A stretch of DNA of 64,000 nucleotides from Saururus chinensis (GCA_035235625.1 CP141141.1:9607968-9671967); one strand, 5' to 3'. Shown: positions 24,592 to 37,839, counted from the first letter of the stretch. Numbers and translations: made by a program. The notes: a model not told the origin generated them from the sequence alone.

Positions 24592-24792
24592 ATATTTTCT
24601 TCATTCTAAATTAATAGCTCTATATAGAAAAAAATGTTTTTTATATTAATAGCTTAATTTTATTAAATTTAAGTAGTTGAATACTTAAAAAAAAGTATAA
24701 TAAGCTTATTTTTTATTCCCTGGGTTTCACCATTCAATAAAAAATTACTATTTTTTCATATATAGTTATTAATATATTACGGGGGGGAGTAT
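24592..24792. mobile_element. Stowaway-like MITE, copy 2
   Basis: Internal order ATTAATAGCTC, AAGTAGTTGAATACTTAAAA, TTTCACCATTCAATAAAAAATTA, then GGGGGGGAGTATA. Same family as copy 1, 750 bp away and in the same orientation. Confidence 0.75.
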
Positions 24793-25417
24793 AAAACAAG
24801 ATGAGTAATAATAATACAAAAATATAATTATTTTACTTATATTTTATATCTATATGCCTTTTAATACATGTTTGAACTAGTATATCATTTGAGAATATTT
24901 TAGTAAAACTATTTGTTATATTATTTAACATTGCTATTATATGTCAACTTAATACTTGTTGTTATGGCATGGGCCCTATTTTTTTTGTATTATGTTGATT
25001 TTAACATTATAAGGTATATCTTGCACTCTTGAAGTGTTCTTTGGTATAATTGAAAAGCTTTTGACAAACTTTATTAAATGATATCATGTAGGATTATATT
25101 TTCTCAAACTTTTTGGGTCCCATGCATACAACACCCAATAATATTTTTTTTTGTGATTTTGCCTATATTACATATGTTTGGATAAGCACATTTTTTATGC
25201 AACTGAGAAACTCCTAATGGGCTCTATCAAATGAGATCTACTACCAAACTGGTGTTGAATAGGAATAGGATACTCTAGGCATGAAATCCTCCTCACTATT
25301 GTCTTCGCTAACCTATGTCCTTATATTGAGCCTATGAGATTGGGACTCATGCATAATTACACACTATGAATATATTTGGGTCAGTACAGAGCTTATAATT
25401 ATATGTATGTATAATTT

Positions 25418-25455
<38 letters not shown>

Positions 25456-28390
25456 CCTAAAGCATGTATTGTAATTATAGCATGCAAGGGAAACCTTTGC
25501 TCAAAATAAACTTTTTATATAGTTTATTTTATTTCTTCTTAACTAATTGTATTTAGACGTGTAATGCTTATACATCTTGCTAGTATACCATTATACAAGT
25601 GAAATGTGTGGGGTTGGGGGAAAGAATTTTTAGCTTTGGTCTCTATTGCCCTTGTATTATGTAAAGTTTAGTCTTACTGATTAGGAATAAAAAAGTAATA
25701 ATAGATATTAGGATACAAATTATATATGTAGTCCTAGATTGCCCTTACGTTGAGATAGAATTATAGTAAGAGCTTTGTTAAATTATGTTTATAGTCATAG
25801 GTAAAATGCGTTATTCGACAAGTAACAAAACAATTTTAAGTTCTTTTCCATTATGGACTCCTCTTCTCCTTGGCTAATGATAAGACTTCTTGCTGACTCG
25901 GACCTATGCATCTTTGTTTGATTAACAAGGTGTAAGTAGTACTAGTTGTGCTAACTTTAGGATACATGATTCAGCTGAAAAATAAAGTATAAATAAATTG
26001 TGAAACATATACCATAAGACCAAATGTGGTAAGCAAAACAGAAGTTCAAATTTGTATGAGGAGAATTTGATAGGGATTATGATGATTAAAGGTGGAGAAC
26101 AATATTTTCTAACACCACCTAAACTACGAAAACTTAAGTTTTCCGCCAAAATCTTGTTGTTGGCTTGGGCAATTGAAGAGCTTTGATGGATGTAAAAGTC
26201 TCATTCTTCATTTGTTGACAATCAGCTAATGTTCATCACTTTTGATTCATCCATAGTTTAATCTTCTCTCATTGATTATCATGTGTCACCACATCCAATG
26301 TGCACTCAATGCCTTTTTTCTGCTAATGACACTTCAAATCAATGCATCATAATGTTGAGTCCATCAAAGAGGAAGGAAAGGGAACATGCGGTTAAGCAAT
26401 ATCAGAACTTTCATTGGTTTGGTTCACGGTCTAAAAAAAAGGTCTCACAAAATAACAATAAATTTATTGACATTAATCAAATAGAAAAAGATGCAATGGT
26501 AACTCGACATATAGAAAAATGAACTACAACACATATATTTTAGAATTTAATAAATATCTCTATCATAAGCTTGGAAAAATCATGAATAAATAACATAATT
26601 CAATTTATATAGTCATTGATTGTGGTCATGATTATTAACAACATATGGAATTTCTTAGAAGTTATCAAATATGCAAATAATCTAAAATAAAAAAATAATA
26701 TCATATAATTTATTATTTGCAAGGTGAACATGCTCAATGCTTACAAAACTACAAACTTGGTGATGATGGATGAGTGATTCATTGTTAAGTTTTTTAGGTG
26801 TTGCAATAGGTAATGGTTTGTGATTAATAATGATTAAGTAAAGACGTGGTCCTTCTTTATTGTATGTTTATTCCTTTATGTAACTAAATAAATTGTATCA
26901 CATTTTGTTTACAAACAATTAGTACACACTTGATTAAGTGACAAAAATATATACCTTCATCTAATGATTTCTGCTAAGCATAGAATGTAACATGTGTACA
27001 TTCAATTTTTTGACAAAAATATATACTCTCATCTAATGACTTCTACTAAGAATAGAATGTAACAGGTGCATATGCACATGCACATTCACTAGTCTTTATT
27101 AAAGCATATACTTATAAGAATATATATATTATCAAATTGTTGAGTTTAATTTTATTTCAATCTTTTACTAGAAAATTTAGTTATGTTACAATGATTGGAT
27201 TTTTCATAGAGGAAACTCTTAAAATGCCACACCTCCAAATTTTAAAGAAACTATTTGTTTTAATAAAAATTCATGCAACTAAAAAATTGCGTGTAATCAA
27301 GATCTATTTTACAATCTTTTTAGAATTATGACATTAAAAAAAATTTTGGGGACATGATTACTAATTTGTCCAATACTTCACAAGAAAGATATCATATAAA
27401 AATATCTCTAATATCTACATTGACATTAAAGAAACATAGGACCATTATGTTGAGCACTTGTCTATCATACAAATCTAAACTGCACTCATAAATAAACTCA
27501 TGCTCTCATGTACCTACACATCAACTTTCTAAAGAAAAAGATGTATAAAAGAATAGGACCTAATCAACTACTAGCTAAAAACTTCTACATCCTTTCGAAT
27601 CCTAACATTTAAAAGCACCTTCTCACCTGCAACACAAACAACGTGTCCCACAAAGGAGGCTGAGTATATCGTATAATTTTGGTGGGATAAACTAATGCAT
27701 ACTTAACAATATATTAAACAAATAAACAAAAACAACACTTGATATTATTAGTAATTTTTTACTATGAATATTAATTCTTATTTTAGTCCAAGCCCTATCA
27801 TAGGTCACAAATAAATAAAATATTATAAAAGTTGCAGCAACATAAAAAAAGTTCTTCTGACTCCTCAAAATATATACTACTCCACTAAGCAACTTCAAAC
27901 TCTTGGTGATGATAATTACCTGCTCCATCAACACCATGTTAAGCTAAGTTTTGCAAGGGCTCATGGACCCAAGTAGTTGAGTATCTCATCCTACCATGAT
28001 TACTAAGACCTCACTTTTTGCAAAGCATTGAGATCCTTTGAAGATCTTAACCAACTCCTAGGCCCATGGAGGGCTCAACAAATAACAAACTCCCAAACCT
28101 TGGGGAGTCAAAAACCATGGCCCCTTTTAATACCTTGAGTTTCCTTTAAATGGCTAAATAAACACACTTTTGGTACCCTAATCAATATTTGGTACTCATA
28201 ACCTAGGGTTTATTAGGTCAAGGTACCCCCTTCGGTATACCCAAACTTGAGGTTTATATTACCCCTTTAGTACATGTCCTTTAATAGGTGTTCTAATTCT
28301 TAATTACATTCATTATGCAAGTAAAGTTTATCAAAACATTCATCATTGACCAACAAGTGGATACAATAAAACATTATTTCAATAACACAA
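24793..28390. other. AT-rich intergenic region, no gene found
   Basis: 3.6 kb with no supported coding region. Short open frames (for example 26283-26522 and 27137-27331) show no motif. An ACAAAAATATATAC..TCTAATGA phrase recurs at about 26941 and 27014. A poly-T/(TTA)n run lies at 25414-25455. Confidence 0.45.
25414..25455. repeat. Poly-T and (TTA)n microsatellite
   Basis: Fifteen T followed by about nine TTA triplets. Confidence 0.9.
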
Positions 28391-28681
28391 ATCAAACCAT
28401 CATTAGTCATCTCATCGACACGTCGGTGTCAGTATCGATGGCCATTGGTCCTTGTTGACAGTGAGAAGGCTACTACAAGCCTTGTTCATCGATGTCTTCA
28501 TCAACACATCGGACCCCCTTGTAAAGCCCATTGCTTCCCTCAACCACATGCCTTCTACAAGTTGATGGGTGGAAAAATTTACCTTCTCCCGATCATTGGT
28601 ACCTCATCAACACATCGATGATGGCATTAGTGTTCTGAGCATAAGAACAAACCAATTCCCTCAATGATTTCTTGGGTGTTA
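28390..28681 (+). mobile_element. End of a gypsy-type LTR
   Basis: Contains CATCGACACGTCGGTGTC and similar words found at 7270-7560 and 18180-18500, and finishes in GGGTGTTACA, a typical LTR end. The copia 5' LTR remnant begins at the same point. Confidence 0.45.
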
Positions 28682-29185
28682 CATGAAAAGTAGTGATGAC
28701 ATATTTTGTAATTTATAACAATTATGGGTAGAATCTTCTATGATGACTATTTGTATAGTTCTCCTCTTAAAAAAGTTGTTTTTAAGGTGCTTTTGTAGCC
28801 AAATGTGTCTAGAGTAACTAGGCTCCATGAAAAATGGTTGTGACCATGCCACTTAGGGCTCCTAACATGTACATAGAAGTTGTGTTCAACCTCTATGTAC
28901 CATGTTAGATGCATGTACCATGTTACAGTATGTACCTCTAATTCGATACATAGAGGTTAGCCTATATGTATCATGTTAGGCATCCATATAGCTTGGCCAC
29001 GACTATTGGTAATGGAGCCAGCTAGAAAAACATTTTAAGTCAAAAAACCAATTCTTTAGCCCCTTTGTCTATTCATTTTCCAATAGTAAAAACTAGCCTC
29101 GTCTCCATTCATTTCTAAGTAAAATTCTCATATTCTTGTATCAATTTTTTTTAATCTTTTTTCATCTACTCATTGAACCAATAAA
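28682..29185 (+). repeat. 5' LTR remnant of copia element
   Basis: Aligned by eye with 33645-33955; it is longer by an internal block (about 28860-29010) that contains an ACCTCTATGTA..TACATAGAGGT inverted pair. Confidence 0.5.
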
Positions 29186-29752
29186 ATTTGGCAACCATGA
29201 CTTTGAAGCAAGAAGACTAATCATATTACCAATTATTACTATTTTCAATGTAAGAGATGCAACTATCACACTCGTACCTAAAAGGATTGGAAGTTTCAAT
29301 AGAAAAATCAAGCACATTTCACCAAAAAAGAAGATAAACAAGGTCACTTATTTTAATCTTGTATGAACACATAAAAACAAAGAAAAAAATACCATACTTG
29401 GATTATGGTTGTAGTAACCACAAGACAAGAAATTGGGAAAGCTTTGTGAAATATGAAGAAATTATAGTCCTGAGTAAAACTTGGAGATGGTAAAATGCAA
29501 AGTATTAAGGAAAAATAGTCATTGTTGTCCAAACAAAAAGAGGTGAGTTTGAACTCATTAATGATGTTCTTTATGTTATCGGTGTAAGAACATTTCCAGT
29601 CATATATATGTATATGTTGCCTTATTTTTGTGAACAAAACAATGTCATAGTGATGTATAATTTGAGTTATGAGTAGTGTCTATTTGCTATGAAGAACACA
29701 AACTAACAAAGAAGTAGAACATGTAGACTTCAATTATTAATTAAGTAAAACA

Positions 29753-29795
29753 CACACACACATACATACATGCATACCTATATACATACATATGT
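29753..29795. repeat. CA/TACA-rich simple repeat
   Basis: ACACACACACACATACATACATG-type short run. Confidence 0.85.
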
Positions 29796-29879
29796 GTTAC
29801 ATATACTTAAGAAAGATTTGGTTTATCAAATGAGAGTGTGAGAAAAAATATTGAGTACAAGGTTATATTAGTATGTAGT

Positions 29880-30400
29880 TTTTTCTTTTGTGATCAATTG
29901 ATTATGATTAGAGATTGATTGGCCTTTAATTGGTTTTACAGATTTTAACAAAAAGCAAAGAAATCAATTGGATTAGGAGGTGCAATAAATTGATAGAGTC
30001 CAATTGGTATAACAATCAATTGGCATGGGGGTGCAATAGATTGGTTAGGTACTGGAGTGTGTACTATGTTGCTTTATGGCATAAGTGGGCACATTAGGTG
30101 TGGTTTTACCTAATATAGGATATTATGAGAGGAATTTGTTTCCTATTGGAAGTCTAACTCTTGAACTGACTTAGATACATATATAAGAGGTAGTTGAACA
30201 TAGTAAAACACAAGTGGAAGCCATAAAAAGATAGAGAAGGTCTAGTGTTTCATTTCTAGAGTGATTTGATATATTTGTTAGAAAGGAGAGCTTTTATGGC
30301 TATTGTACTTCGAGGAATATTGTATTTAGCCGTTGCTTCTAACAAAACTCTATTTTTTTGTCTTACCTTCATGGTTTGTTTGTTTATATATTTCACCTAC
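29880..30400 (+). other. LTR-like sequence with GATCAATTGATT words
   Basis: Repeated AATCAATTGG / GATTGATTGG words, and the block ends TTGCTTCTAACA at 30345, similar in style to the copia LTR at 4487-5027. Probably a nested LTR; boundaries not established. Confidence 0.4.
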
Positions 30401-30619
30401 ACACTTTAGGGTCCAAGCAAGTGAAGAAGAAAATATTTGATATTGGAAATACAATACAATTCTCATTGTGAAGGTGTTGATGAGAAATCAAAGAGGATAT
30501 GTAAAAGTTAAGAGGAGAAGATCAAATTGCAAGTTGGAGAAGTAAACGATAGGGAAGGTGCTACAAAGGTCAATGGAGTAAGAGTGGTGTGGAGACTAGT
30601 AGCAAGAAAATGAGTCTTT

Positions 30620-30930
30620 CATTTTTAATCGATAACTTTGTACTTGTTTACTTAGTACATTATTTGATATGGACAAAGTGTCCCGAAGTTTTTCTCAGTG
30701 TGTGTTTCCTCATAAAAACCCTTTGTCTTATGGTTTTAATGTTTTTGCTTACACATTAAATCATTAGGGATTTTTCAAATACATTAAATGTAGAAGCTTT
30801 GATATTTTATGTATCAATTAAAGTTATAAAGTATTCATATTCCTGCATTATTGAAGAGGTCAAATCTCATAGTCCTTGATAATTTTTTAGGCTAGGGACA
30901 CTGTGGTGGTTTCTCAAGAGAAAAAATCTT
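30620..30930 (+). repeat. Dispersed repeat shared with 1985-2280
   Basis: Same phrases in the same order: ACTTGTTTACTTAGTACAT, AAAGTGTCC, CCTTTGTCTTATGGTTTT, TCATTAGGGATTTTT, GGCTAGGGACACTGT. Leads into the copia coding remnant. Confidence 0.6.
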
Positions 30931-31090
30931 AAATTCACAACTGGTTTGATAGAAAACTTGCTAGTATGGGGCAACTTATGTGAACATGTTAAAAAGTACA
31001 TTTTGACAATGATAAATTGTATAGTTCATAAAAGAATTAGGCTAAGTAATAGGAAAAGTAAAAATGGCAGCCAATAAACTTTTTTAATTA

Positions 31091-33600
31091 GTGAAGTCTA
31101 AATGTGCAAACTATAGAATGAGAGCTATTCATATAGATAATTTATTGTTGAATCATTTAAGATTTGGTCACTTGAATTATAAAAGCCTCATTTTGTTGAA
31201 ACAAAAGGATATGGTCATTGGACATCCAAAAATAATCAAGATTTTTTTTTGTAAAGGATGTACATATGAGAAGCAACACAAACTACTATTTATGGAGTTA
31301 TCATGTAGATCAAATGCACCTCTAGAGCTTGTATATGTCAATATTTGTGGACCAACTAGAACATTATCTTTCAACAACAAAAAAATATTTTCTACTCTTT
31401 ATAGATTATTATACATTAATGATGTAGGGTTAATCTCCAAGATAAATAATTGATGCATTTTCTATATTTGTACGATTCAGAGAACATGATGGAGGTCAAG
31501 TGGGTAGAAATTTTAAGTTTTTAAGGATTGATTGTGGTGAGAAATTTACATCAAGGGAATTTTTTGAACTTTACAAGGAAAAATTATTCCAAACAATTTT
31601 TGGGTTCAAGCTATTAATATGACTATATACATCCTTAATATGTTTCTAACCAAGGCAATGCAAAATATGGCACCATTTGAGGCAGGACACAAGAGGAAAC
31701 CTCAAGTAAGCTATTTTAGAGTTTTCGATGCATTACATATGCCCACATTACTACACAAAAGATAGGGAAGTTTAACGAGCAAGAAAGAAAATATGTATTT
31801 AATGGGTATAGTAGTGTGTCCAAGGCTTATAGGTTCTTCAATTCCAAAAAAATGAATTATGAATATAAAAAGATGTGGTATTTGATGAGTAATGCAGATG
31901 AAACTTTGAGAAAACAATGGAGGAAACTAAAAAATATTTATAAAAAATGAGAAAGAAAAAACTCTAAATAGTCACAAAACTCCAAGTATTTCATCTTCAC
32001 AAGAGCTTGGGTTCCCTCACTTCATCATGACTCATTACATGATTCAAATGTATGTCCAATTAGACCTAGCAATCTAGATACAAATTTTTCTCTAAGAAAG
32101 GAACATTTTCTACAAAAAAAATTAAGGTAAATGTGATGTTGCTTTCTGTTTATATAATCCAAAAAATTTAAGGATGGATCAAGGAAGGAAGTTTGGATGA
32201 AGACCACAAATGATGAATTGAAAAGTATTGAAACAAAAACACACTACTTGGTTGATTGACCTAAAGAAGAAGGCGTCCTTGGCTTGAAATGGGTATACAA
32301 AACCAAATACAATGATAATTGATCAATTAAAAAACACTACGCAAGATTAGTTGCAAAACAATCCTCACAACAACCCAGTATTGATCTCAATGAAACCTTT
32401 GTTTCCATTGTAAAATGAAAACCATTAGAATTCTTGTACTTGTTGCTCAATTGAAGTTGCAATTATATCAAATCAAAGTCATATCAACATTAAAAGAATA
32501 GGTATATGTTGAGCAACCCTAAGGATACAAGATCAAGGACATGGAAGAAAAAGTTTACAAGCTCCATAAAGTCTAATACAAACTAAAATAAGTTTCAAGA
32601 GCATAAAATAGCAAGATTGGCAAATACTTTAGACGAAATGGATTTTAAAAAAGCCTAAGTGAGTCATCCCTTTATGCTGAGAAAGAAGGCATGGATAACT
32701 TTATTGTTATTTGCCTTTATATTGATGATTTGATCTACACTAGAATAGCTCAAAAATGGTAAAATAATTTAAGTATGCAATGAAATAGAGTATGAAATGA
32801 TATAGTTGGGACTCAATACATATTTACTTGACATTCAAGTAAAGCAATAAGAAAGTGAAATATTTTTATCTAAAGAGAAGTATGTTGATGATTTGTTAAG
32901 AAAGCTCAATATGACTAATTGCAAAGAAATTACTACTCTCATCACGTTGGATGAAAAATTGTCAAAAGAATGATGGAAGTAAATTGGTATATGAATCAAT
33001 TTTAAGAAGACTTGTTGTCTCATTGATCTACTTGACAACACAAGACCCAACACTGTGCATAGTGTGTATTGATAAAATGTATATAAGTAAGCCTTATTTT
33101 GAGGTTGTAAAAAGAATTATTATATATAAAAGGAAAAGACTTTGGGTTGAAATATAAGTGTGAAAAAAATAATTTGTTGGCTATTCTGATATTGATTAAG
33201 TTGTTTGCATAGATGATAGAAGAAGTACTTCAGACTACATTTTCACATTGTGGAGCAAGGTATCATGATCATCAAAGAAGCAAAACATTGTTCCATTATC
33301 TTATGTTAAATATGAGTATCTCATCTTCAAGTGCCACTTGTGAAGCATTGTGGCTAAGATAAATTATCAAATATTTCAAGTGTGAGCAAACATCCCCAAT
33401 GACCATATTTTTTTATAACATGTTAGCTTTTGTCATGACAAAAAACCAATCATTCATAAAAGAACATATCACATTGAGTTAAGATATCACTACGTAAGAG
33501 TAAGAGAGTTAATGCAGAAAGACGGGATTGAGATATACTTCATAAGAACTTAAAGTCAATTGGCCAATGTCTTCTCCAAAATTGTGACGCTAGAAAAGTT
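31091..33600 (+). pseudogene. Copia gag-pol remnant
   Basis: Pre-integrase region (LRFGHLNYKSLILLKQK, then CKGCTYEKQHKLLF) and the start of integrase (APLELVYVNICGP, where the catalytic D of the usual HADICGP is N) are readable at 31091-31400. RT pieces at 32240-32420 include GLKWVYKTKYN and ARLVAKQ. At 32670-32750 an FAFILMI-like stretch and at 33020-33500 RNase H pieces (TCEALWLR, and a degraded HITLS..DITT stretch) follow. Stops and indels occur in every block, so no functional protein is made. Confidence 0.8.
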
Positions 33601-33644
33601 TATATACTTTAGACAACTTATGAAAAGTACAAATTAAGAGATGT

Positions 33645-33955
33645 TAAAAATAGTGATGACAAATATTTTTCACTTATATTTCAACCCAAAGTCTTTTTCT
33701 TTTATATATAATAATTCTTTTTTATTATGCGTAAAATGGCTTTTTATATGCCTCCTTCCTTTGTAAAAAGGGCAGTCTATTTGGTGCTTTTCCAGCCAAG
33801 TAAAAGAAAATAATTTTTTAGCTCCTTCGTACCTTCATTTTTCAATAGTAAAAATCAACCTCTTCTCCATTCATTTTCCAATAAAGTTCTCATCTTCTTT
33901 TATTATTTTCTTGCATCTTTCTTCACCTATACTTTTTTGCACCAACATAATACCA
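33645..33955 (+). repeat. 3' LTR remnant of copia element
   Basis: Matches the 5' block at 28682-29185 best over its last ~130 bp. Confidence 0.5.
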
Positions 33956-34087
33956 AGGCTCTCATTTGGTCAAGGCTAGCAGTGACATTGCAACTACGTT
34001 CTTCCCTTAGACCAACATCTTCCCTTGCTTCGAGTCCCAGGCTTTCGACTGTGCAACATCAATGATCATGTCTCCTTACCAAGAAGT

Positions 34088-35340
34088 TGTTAGAATATAT
34101 GATGGAATATGTATTGTAATTGGTTGATTTTGATGAACAAAACTATGTTAAAACTTTATGTATGTTATTAATCTTAAATTTTGATAAGATTAGTATTGTG
34201 GTTGAGTCATATTTAGAATTGAAAGACTTGAAAAATAAGAGCAGACACATTTTAAAAGTTCAAGGTTGAAGAGTACATTGAATGTCAGAGTTTAAAGGTA
34301 GAGTGCACACTCACATATACAAATCACTTGGATTTAAGTAAAGTAATCATTAGAAGGAATTTTGAGAGTTTTGATAAAAGATTGTTCAAATAAAAATATT
34401 GTTCATTAGGGATCGATCATTTTTTAACACACTTTATGAAGGATCAATCGCTTAGTGGCTTATTTTTTTTATTTTCTACTTGAGGGATGAAATGATCAAT
34501 CGCTTGGGCAAAAGATCGATCGCTTTGGTATTTTGTCCAAACTGAACAACTGCCACGATCGATCATTTGATAAAAGAATTGCCTAGTTTAGGATTCTAAT
34601 TAGAATCTTTTTTCAACTTGGGTTCCTTAAGACTCTATAGAAGCCCAATGTATGGACGAAATAGAGAAAGGGGGAAACCATTATTTGAGAAGAAAAAAAT
34701 GGAGAGATCTTGCCAAGAGTTTTCTTAAATTCATCATAGTTTTTGTGAGAAAATTTTATATTAGTAAATAATAAAAGAGTGAATGCACAACCACTTCACA
34801 CAAATATCTTAAGGAGGTGCATCAAATTCTTCATCATAGAGGATTGAAGAAACTCAAGGATAATCAATGATCAAAGAATGCATCTTTGATTTAAAAATTA
34901 GAAGAAAACAAATATGGAACACAAAGAGGGAAAACTTCAAAGATATGATAAAGAAAGAATCTTGAAGGCCAACAACAAAGAGGACTTTACAAAAGAAAAG
35001 AAGTTTTGCTTGTGCCGAGTTGATAGAGGTTAGTTGTTTGTTCTTTGAGTCTTGTAAGTTATTTCTTACTAGTACATTAATTTGGCCTCGAGAAGTTGTG
35101 ATTTTTTACTCTAGTTAGAATTTTTTACATAAAAATCATTGTGTAAATACTTGTATGATTGTGTAGATTACTTGATAGACTAATCATGTGTTTTTCTTAG
35201 GATTTCATGTTAGTTTTTTCTATATAAATTCCAGCGATATATAGAGGTCATATCTCTTTATTCTTACTTGAGTGAAATACTAGTTTTAGGAATAATATGG
35301 TGATCCGATTTAGGGGTTTTATCAAACACTAAACTCTCAC
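34088..35340 (+). mobile_element. LTR-like region beginning TGTTAGAATA
   Basis: Starts TGTTAGAATATATGATGGAA, carries a cluster of GATCGATC/GATCAATCG words at 34390-34570, and continues through a long non-coding stretch. The organisation resembles SIRE-type copia LTRs from general knowledge. No partner LTR, primer site or duplication found. Confidence 0.4.
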
Positions 35341-36130
35341 AAGCCACGTTGCTGCGACTCTCCTCCTTCTCGATGACATTTTCCCTTGCTCATGGCATTT
35401 GTCAATTGGTCGCAATGAGTTGAGTCAGTGAGCAAAAATACTAATAATCCATCCTCCCTCCAGACATGCATTTGCCATGCTTCTGACATCTGCCATCCAG
35501 CTATGATGATGCTCCTCCCTCCCATCCATAATAAACATGATTTATTTTTTGTAAGTAGTTTTCATAATTGCTTAAATATTTTTTTAGTTTTTCTATATGT
35601 TTTACTTCAATACCTCTTAATCTTTAGCCTAGGTATTTTAATAGAATCCAGTTAATATGCATCTAGTGCACGATATTGATCATGCAACCAAGGTAGTAGA
35701 CGGCAAAAAACTCATCTACCCCATCATTCAGTAGTTGAGAAGTTCCTAGGTGCTCCTTAGCTATTCGATTTTAATATGGAGGGAAATTTTTTTAAAACTT
35801 TGATATCTTATGCCCCCTTTATAGAAAACCCTATGTTTGCCCCTGCTATTCTCTACTAGGTCAGAAAGAAATCATAAACTAGCAAAAAGTCAACCTCTTA
35901 TAGCTCTCCACTCAAAAAAATTTAGACAACCAAATTGTCAATGTTATATTTCTCCTACATTATCCATCGTTTTGGTATCATCACCATGGTTTGGCGCATT
36001 GCTTGTAGCATGTAGACTGACATGAGTAGAATTCCTATTCTCAACAGCCAGAGAAATTGGATACGATCATTTAAAAGATAATGATTGTAAGTTAATATTG
36101 AATTATTCACTTTTATCAGTTTTGGACCAA
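35340..36130. other. Intergenic, nothing recognised
   Basis: Only short unsupported frames. Confidence 0.4.
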
Positions 36131-36133
36131 TGA

Positions 36134-36338
36134 TATACTCCCTCTTACCCATATTAATAGCTCTGTTTGAAGAAAAAAAATTATCTCATATTAATAGCTT
36201 CTTTTGGGTAAATATAAGTGGCTGGGTACTTAAAATTGTCCTAGAAGTTAGTTTTCATTCTATTTAATGTGGGTTTCACTGTTCAATAAAAATTATTATT
36301 TTTTAAATAGAGCTATTAATGTAGGATAGAAGAAGTAC
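36134..36338. mobile_element. Stowaway-like MITE, copy 3
   Basis: Starts TACTCCCTCTTACCCATATT and ends AGAGCTATTAATGTAGGAT..GTA, giving terminal inverted repeats; internal GGTTTCACTGTTCAATAAAA as in the other copies. TA at both edges fits a mariner/Stowaway duplication. Confidence 0.8.
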
Positions 36339-36902
36339 TATTAGATAAATAGTTGATTAATATTTTTGAAATGATTGATTAATTATTTTCATTCCATTAC
36401 ATAAGGGAGCTAGACCTAATTAAGCTGTCTTAATCTTGAAAATAGGAAGTAGAGAACTATAACATGTTTATATAATTGATCAAATTTAAAAGAATGTCTT
36501 AAAGATTTGTACTTGCTTGATGTGTATATGTTTGTCACAACAAATTGTATATGTAGAATTTTAAATTTCAAGAACTACATAATATGACCCACAAACAATG
36601 GTTCTTTTTTTTTTTTGTAGGCAAAGGCTAAAGGAGAAGTGTACGTGCTGCAGGTGATGCAAGATTTTGTGAGAACTAGGAGATGAAAAAGGTCAACCTA
36701 AGCAAATGTGGACCCTATTTTAATCTCAAGTTAAAAACAACTAGACAGGATGAATTAGGACGGCCACCATGAGAGCCTTGCAGGGTCTTGGAAGGATCTT
36801 ACCATTGTTGGGCAGTAAGCAACTGCTTCGTTTCACCAATAGGAAAAGAGGTTCTTGGTTTCAAAGGACCCAGTTTGTGTCCAAGTACATATAAATTGCA
36901 GC

Positions 36903-37080
36903 TACTCTTCCATCCCATATTAATTAGCTTTATTTGCAAAATAATTATTTATCTCATATTAATAATTTCATTTGGCTCAACTGAAGCGGCTGGATACTTA
37001 AAAAAACGTCTGAGTTCTCACCTTTCCATCAAAATCGATATTTTTTCAAATTGAGCTATAAACATGGGGCAGAGGGAATA
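36903..37080. mobile_element. Stowaway-like MITE, copy 4
   Basis: Starts TACTCTTCCATCCCATATT and ends ATGGGGCAGAGGGAATA; contains the GGCTCAA..GGCTGGATACTTAAAAA core. Confidence 0.75.
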
Positions 37081-37111
37081 TTACTTGCTGGGGCAAACTT
37101 CCCCACTAAGT

Positions 37112-37170
37112 TCTACTTCATTTGACCGCTAACCACCTAAAAACTACTTCATTTGACCGCTAACCACCTA
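37112..37170. repeat. Short tandem duplication
   Basis: CTACTTCATTTGACCGCTAA followed by CCACCTAAA is present twice in tandem with ~30-bp period. Confidence 0.85.
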
Positions 37171-37213
37171 AACACACACACACACACACATACACAGAGA
37201 GAGAGAGAGAGAG
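37171..37213. repeat. (AC)n(AG)n microsatellite
   Basis: About ten AC then nine AG/GA dinucleotides. Confidence 0.95.
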
Positions 37214-37437
37214 CACCATAATTTTGTTTTATTTATCATTTTTATGTATGTACTTGCAGTTAATCAACCAATATGTCTCTACAATGATAGAAAACGTGCA
37301 TCCTCATGTCTCATAGGCACAAGCGAAAAGAAAAAAAGGGTCACGAATACAACATACACAAGCTAACCCTGTCATTGTGAAATAAGAAAAGGTAACCATC
37401 TCATGTGTCACTGCCAAATTGATGTTCCTCATTGTGC

Positions 37438-37749
37438 CTAATGATGTCTCTTGGCCATGCCTCCGCACATAGAATGACTGCCTAGAGTGTTGTAGTTCAC
37501 ATACCGACTCGGAGCCGATGGTGGTGCCCGGAAGCCTTTGGGCATGCAGCTCCCTATCTCGCGGCCACGGAACGCGCGATGTCTAGTTTGTGGGCCATGG
37601 GATCTAGGCAGCTCGAATGATCTTGTTGTCGCAGCCACTCTAAGAGATAAATCCCTACCAGCATAGGCAAATGTAGCTGTTCCAGGGTGAAGTATGAGGA
37701 GGAAGAGGATGCATGAAACCAAGCTAATAGAGAGGAGAGTGGTAGCCAT
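37438..37749 (-). CDS. Secreted peptide precursor, IDA-like
   Basis: 103-residue single-exon ORF. Residues 1-30 are a clear signal peptide (hydrophobic core ISLVSCILFLLIL). The C-terminal part contains MPKGFRAPPSAPSR at 69-82, close to the PKG-PPSAPS core of IDA/IDL peptides, which are cleaved from similar small precursors and signal through HAE/HSL receptor kinases. It differs in having FRA instead of the usual PI before PPS, YVN in place of the usual KRHN-type end, a 21-residue C-terminal extension, and two Cys (68 and 95) bracketing the motif. A TATA box lies ~85 bp upstream. The signal peptide and ORF are seen directly; membership in the IDA family is inference from the short motif. It could be another PPSAPSR peptide family. 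Confidence 0.7.
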   Translation of the reverse strand: MATTLLSISLVSCILFLLILHPGTATFAYAGRDLSLRVAATTRSFELPRSHGPQTRHRAFRGREIGSCMPKGFRAPPSAPSRYVNYNTLGSHSMCGGMAKRHH

Positions 37750-37830
37750 TTACAAATATGGGAGGTGTGCTGGTGTGGAATTTGGGGAACTAGAGATGGT
37801 TTACTTGTTATCAAGTGAGTGAAGGAGGGG

Positions 37831-37839
37831 TTTTTATAG
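37831..37839 (-). promoter_or_regulatory. TATA box of peptide gene
   Basis: CTATAAAAA on the minus strand, about 85 bp before the ATG, predicting a leader of ~50-60 nt. Confidence 0.65.

Larger units (their letters stand above)
28682..33955 (+). mobile_element. Decayed Ty1/copia element with LTR remnants
   Basis: Two flanking non-coding blocks resemble each other. 28682-29185 and 33645-33955 share an AGTGATGACA start, a GTGCTTTTSTAGCCAA phrase and a final stretch containing TTTAGCYCCTT, CCAATAGTAAAAA, TCTCCATTCATTT and TTCTCATNTTCTT. Between them lie copia pre-integrase, RT and RNase H remnants in the same orientation. About 1 kb of other LTR-like DNA (29880-30930) appears inserted in the internal region. 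No duplication identified. Confidence 0.6.
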
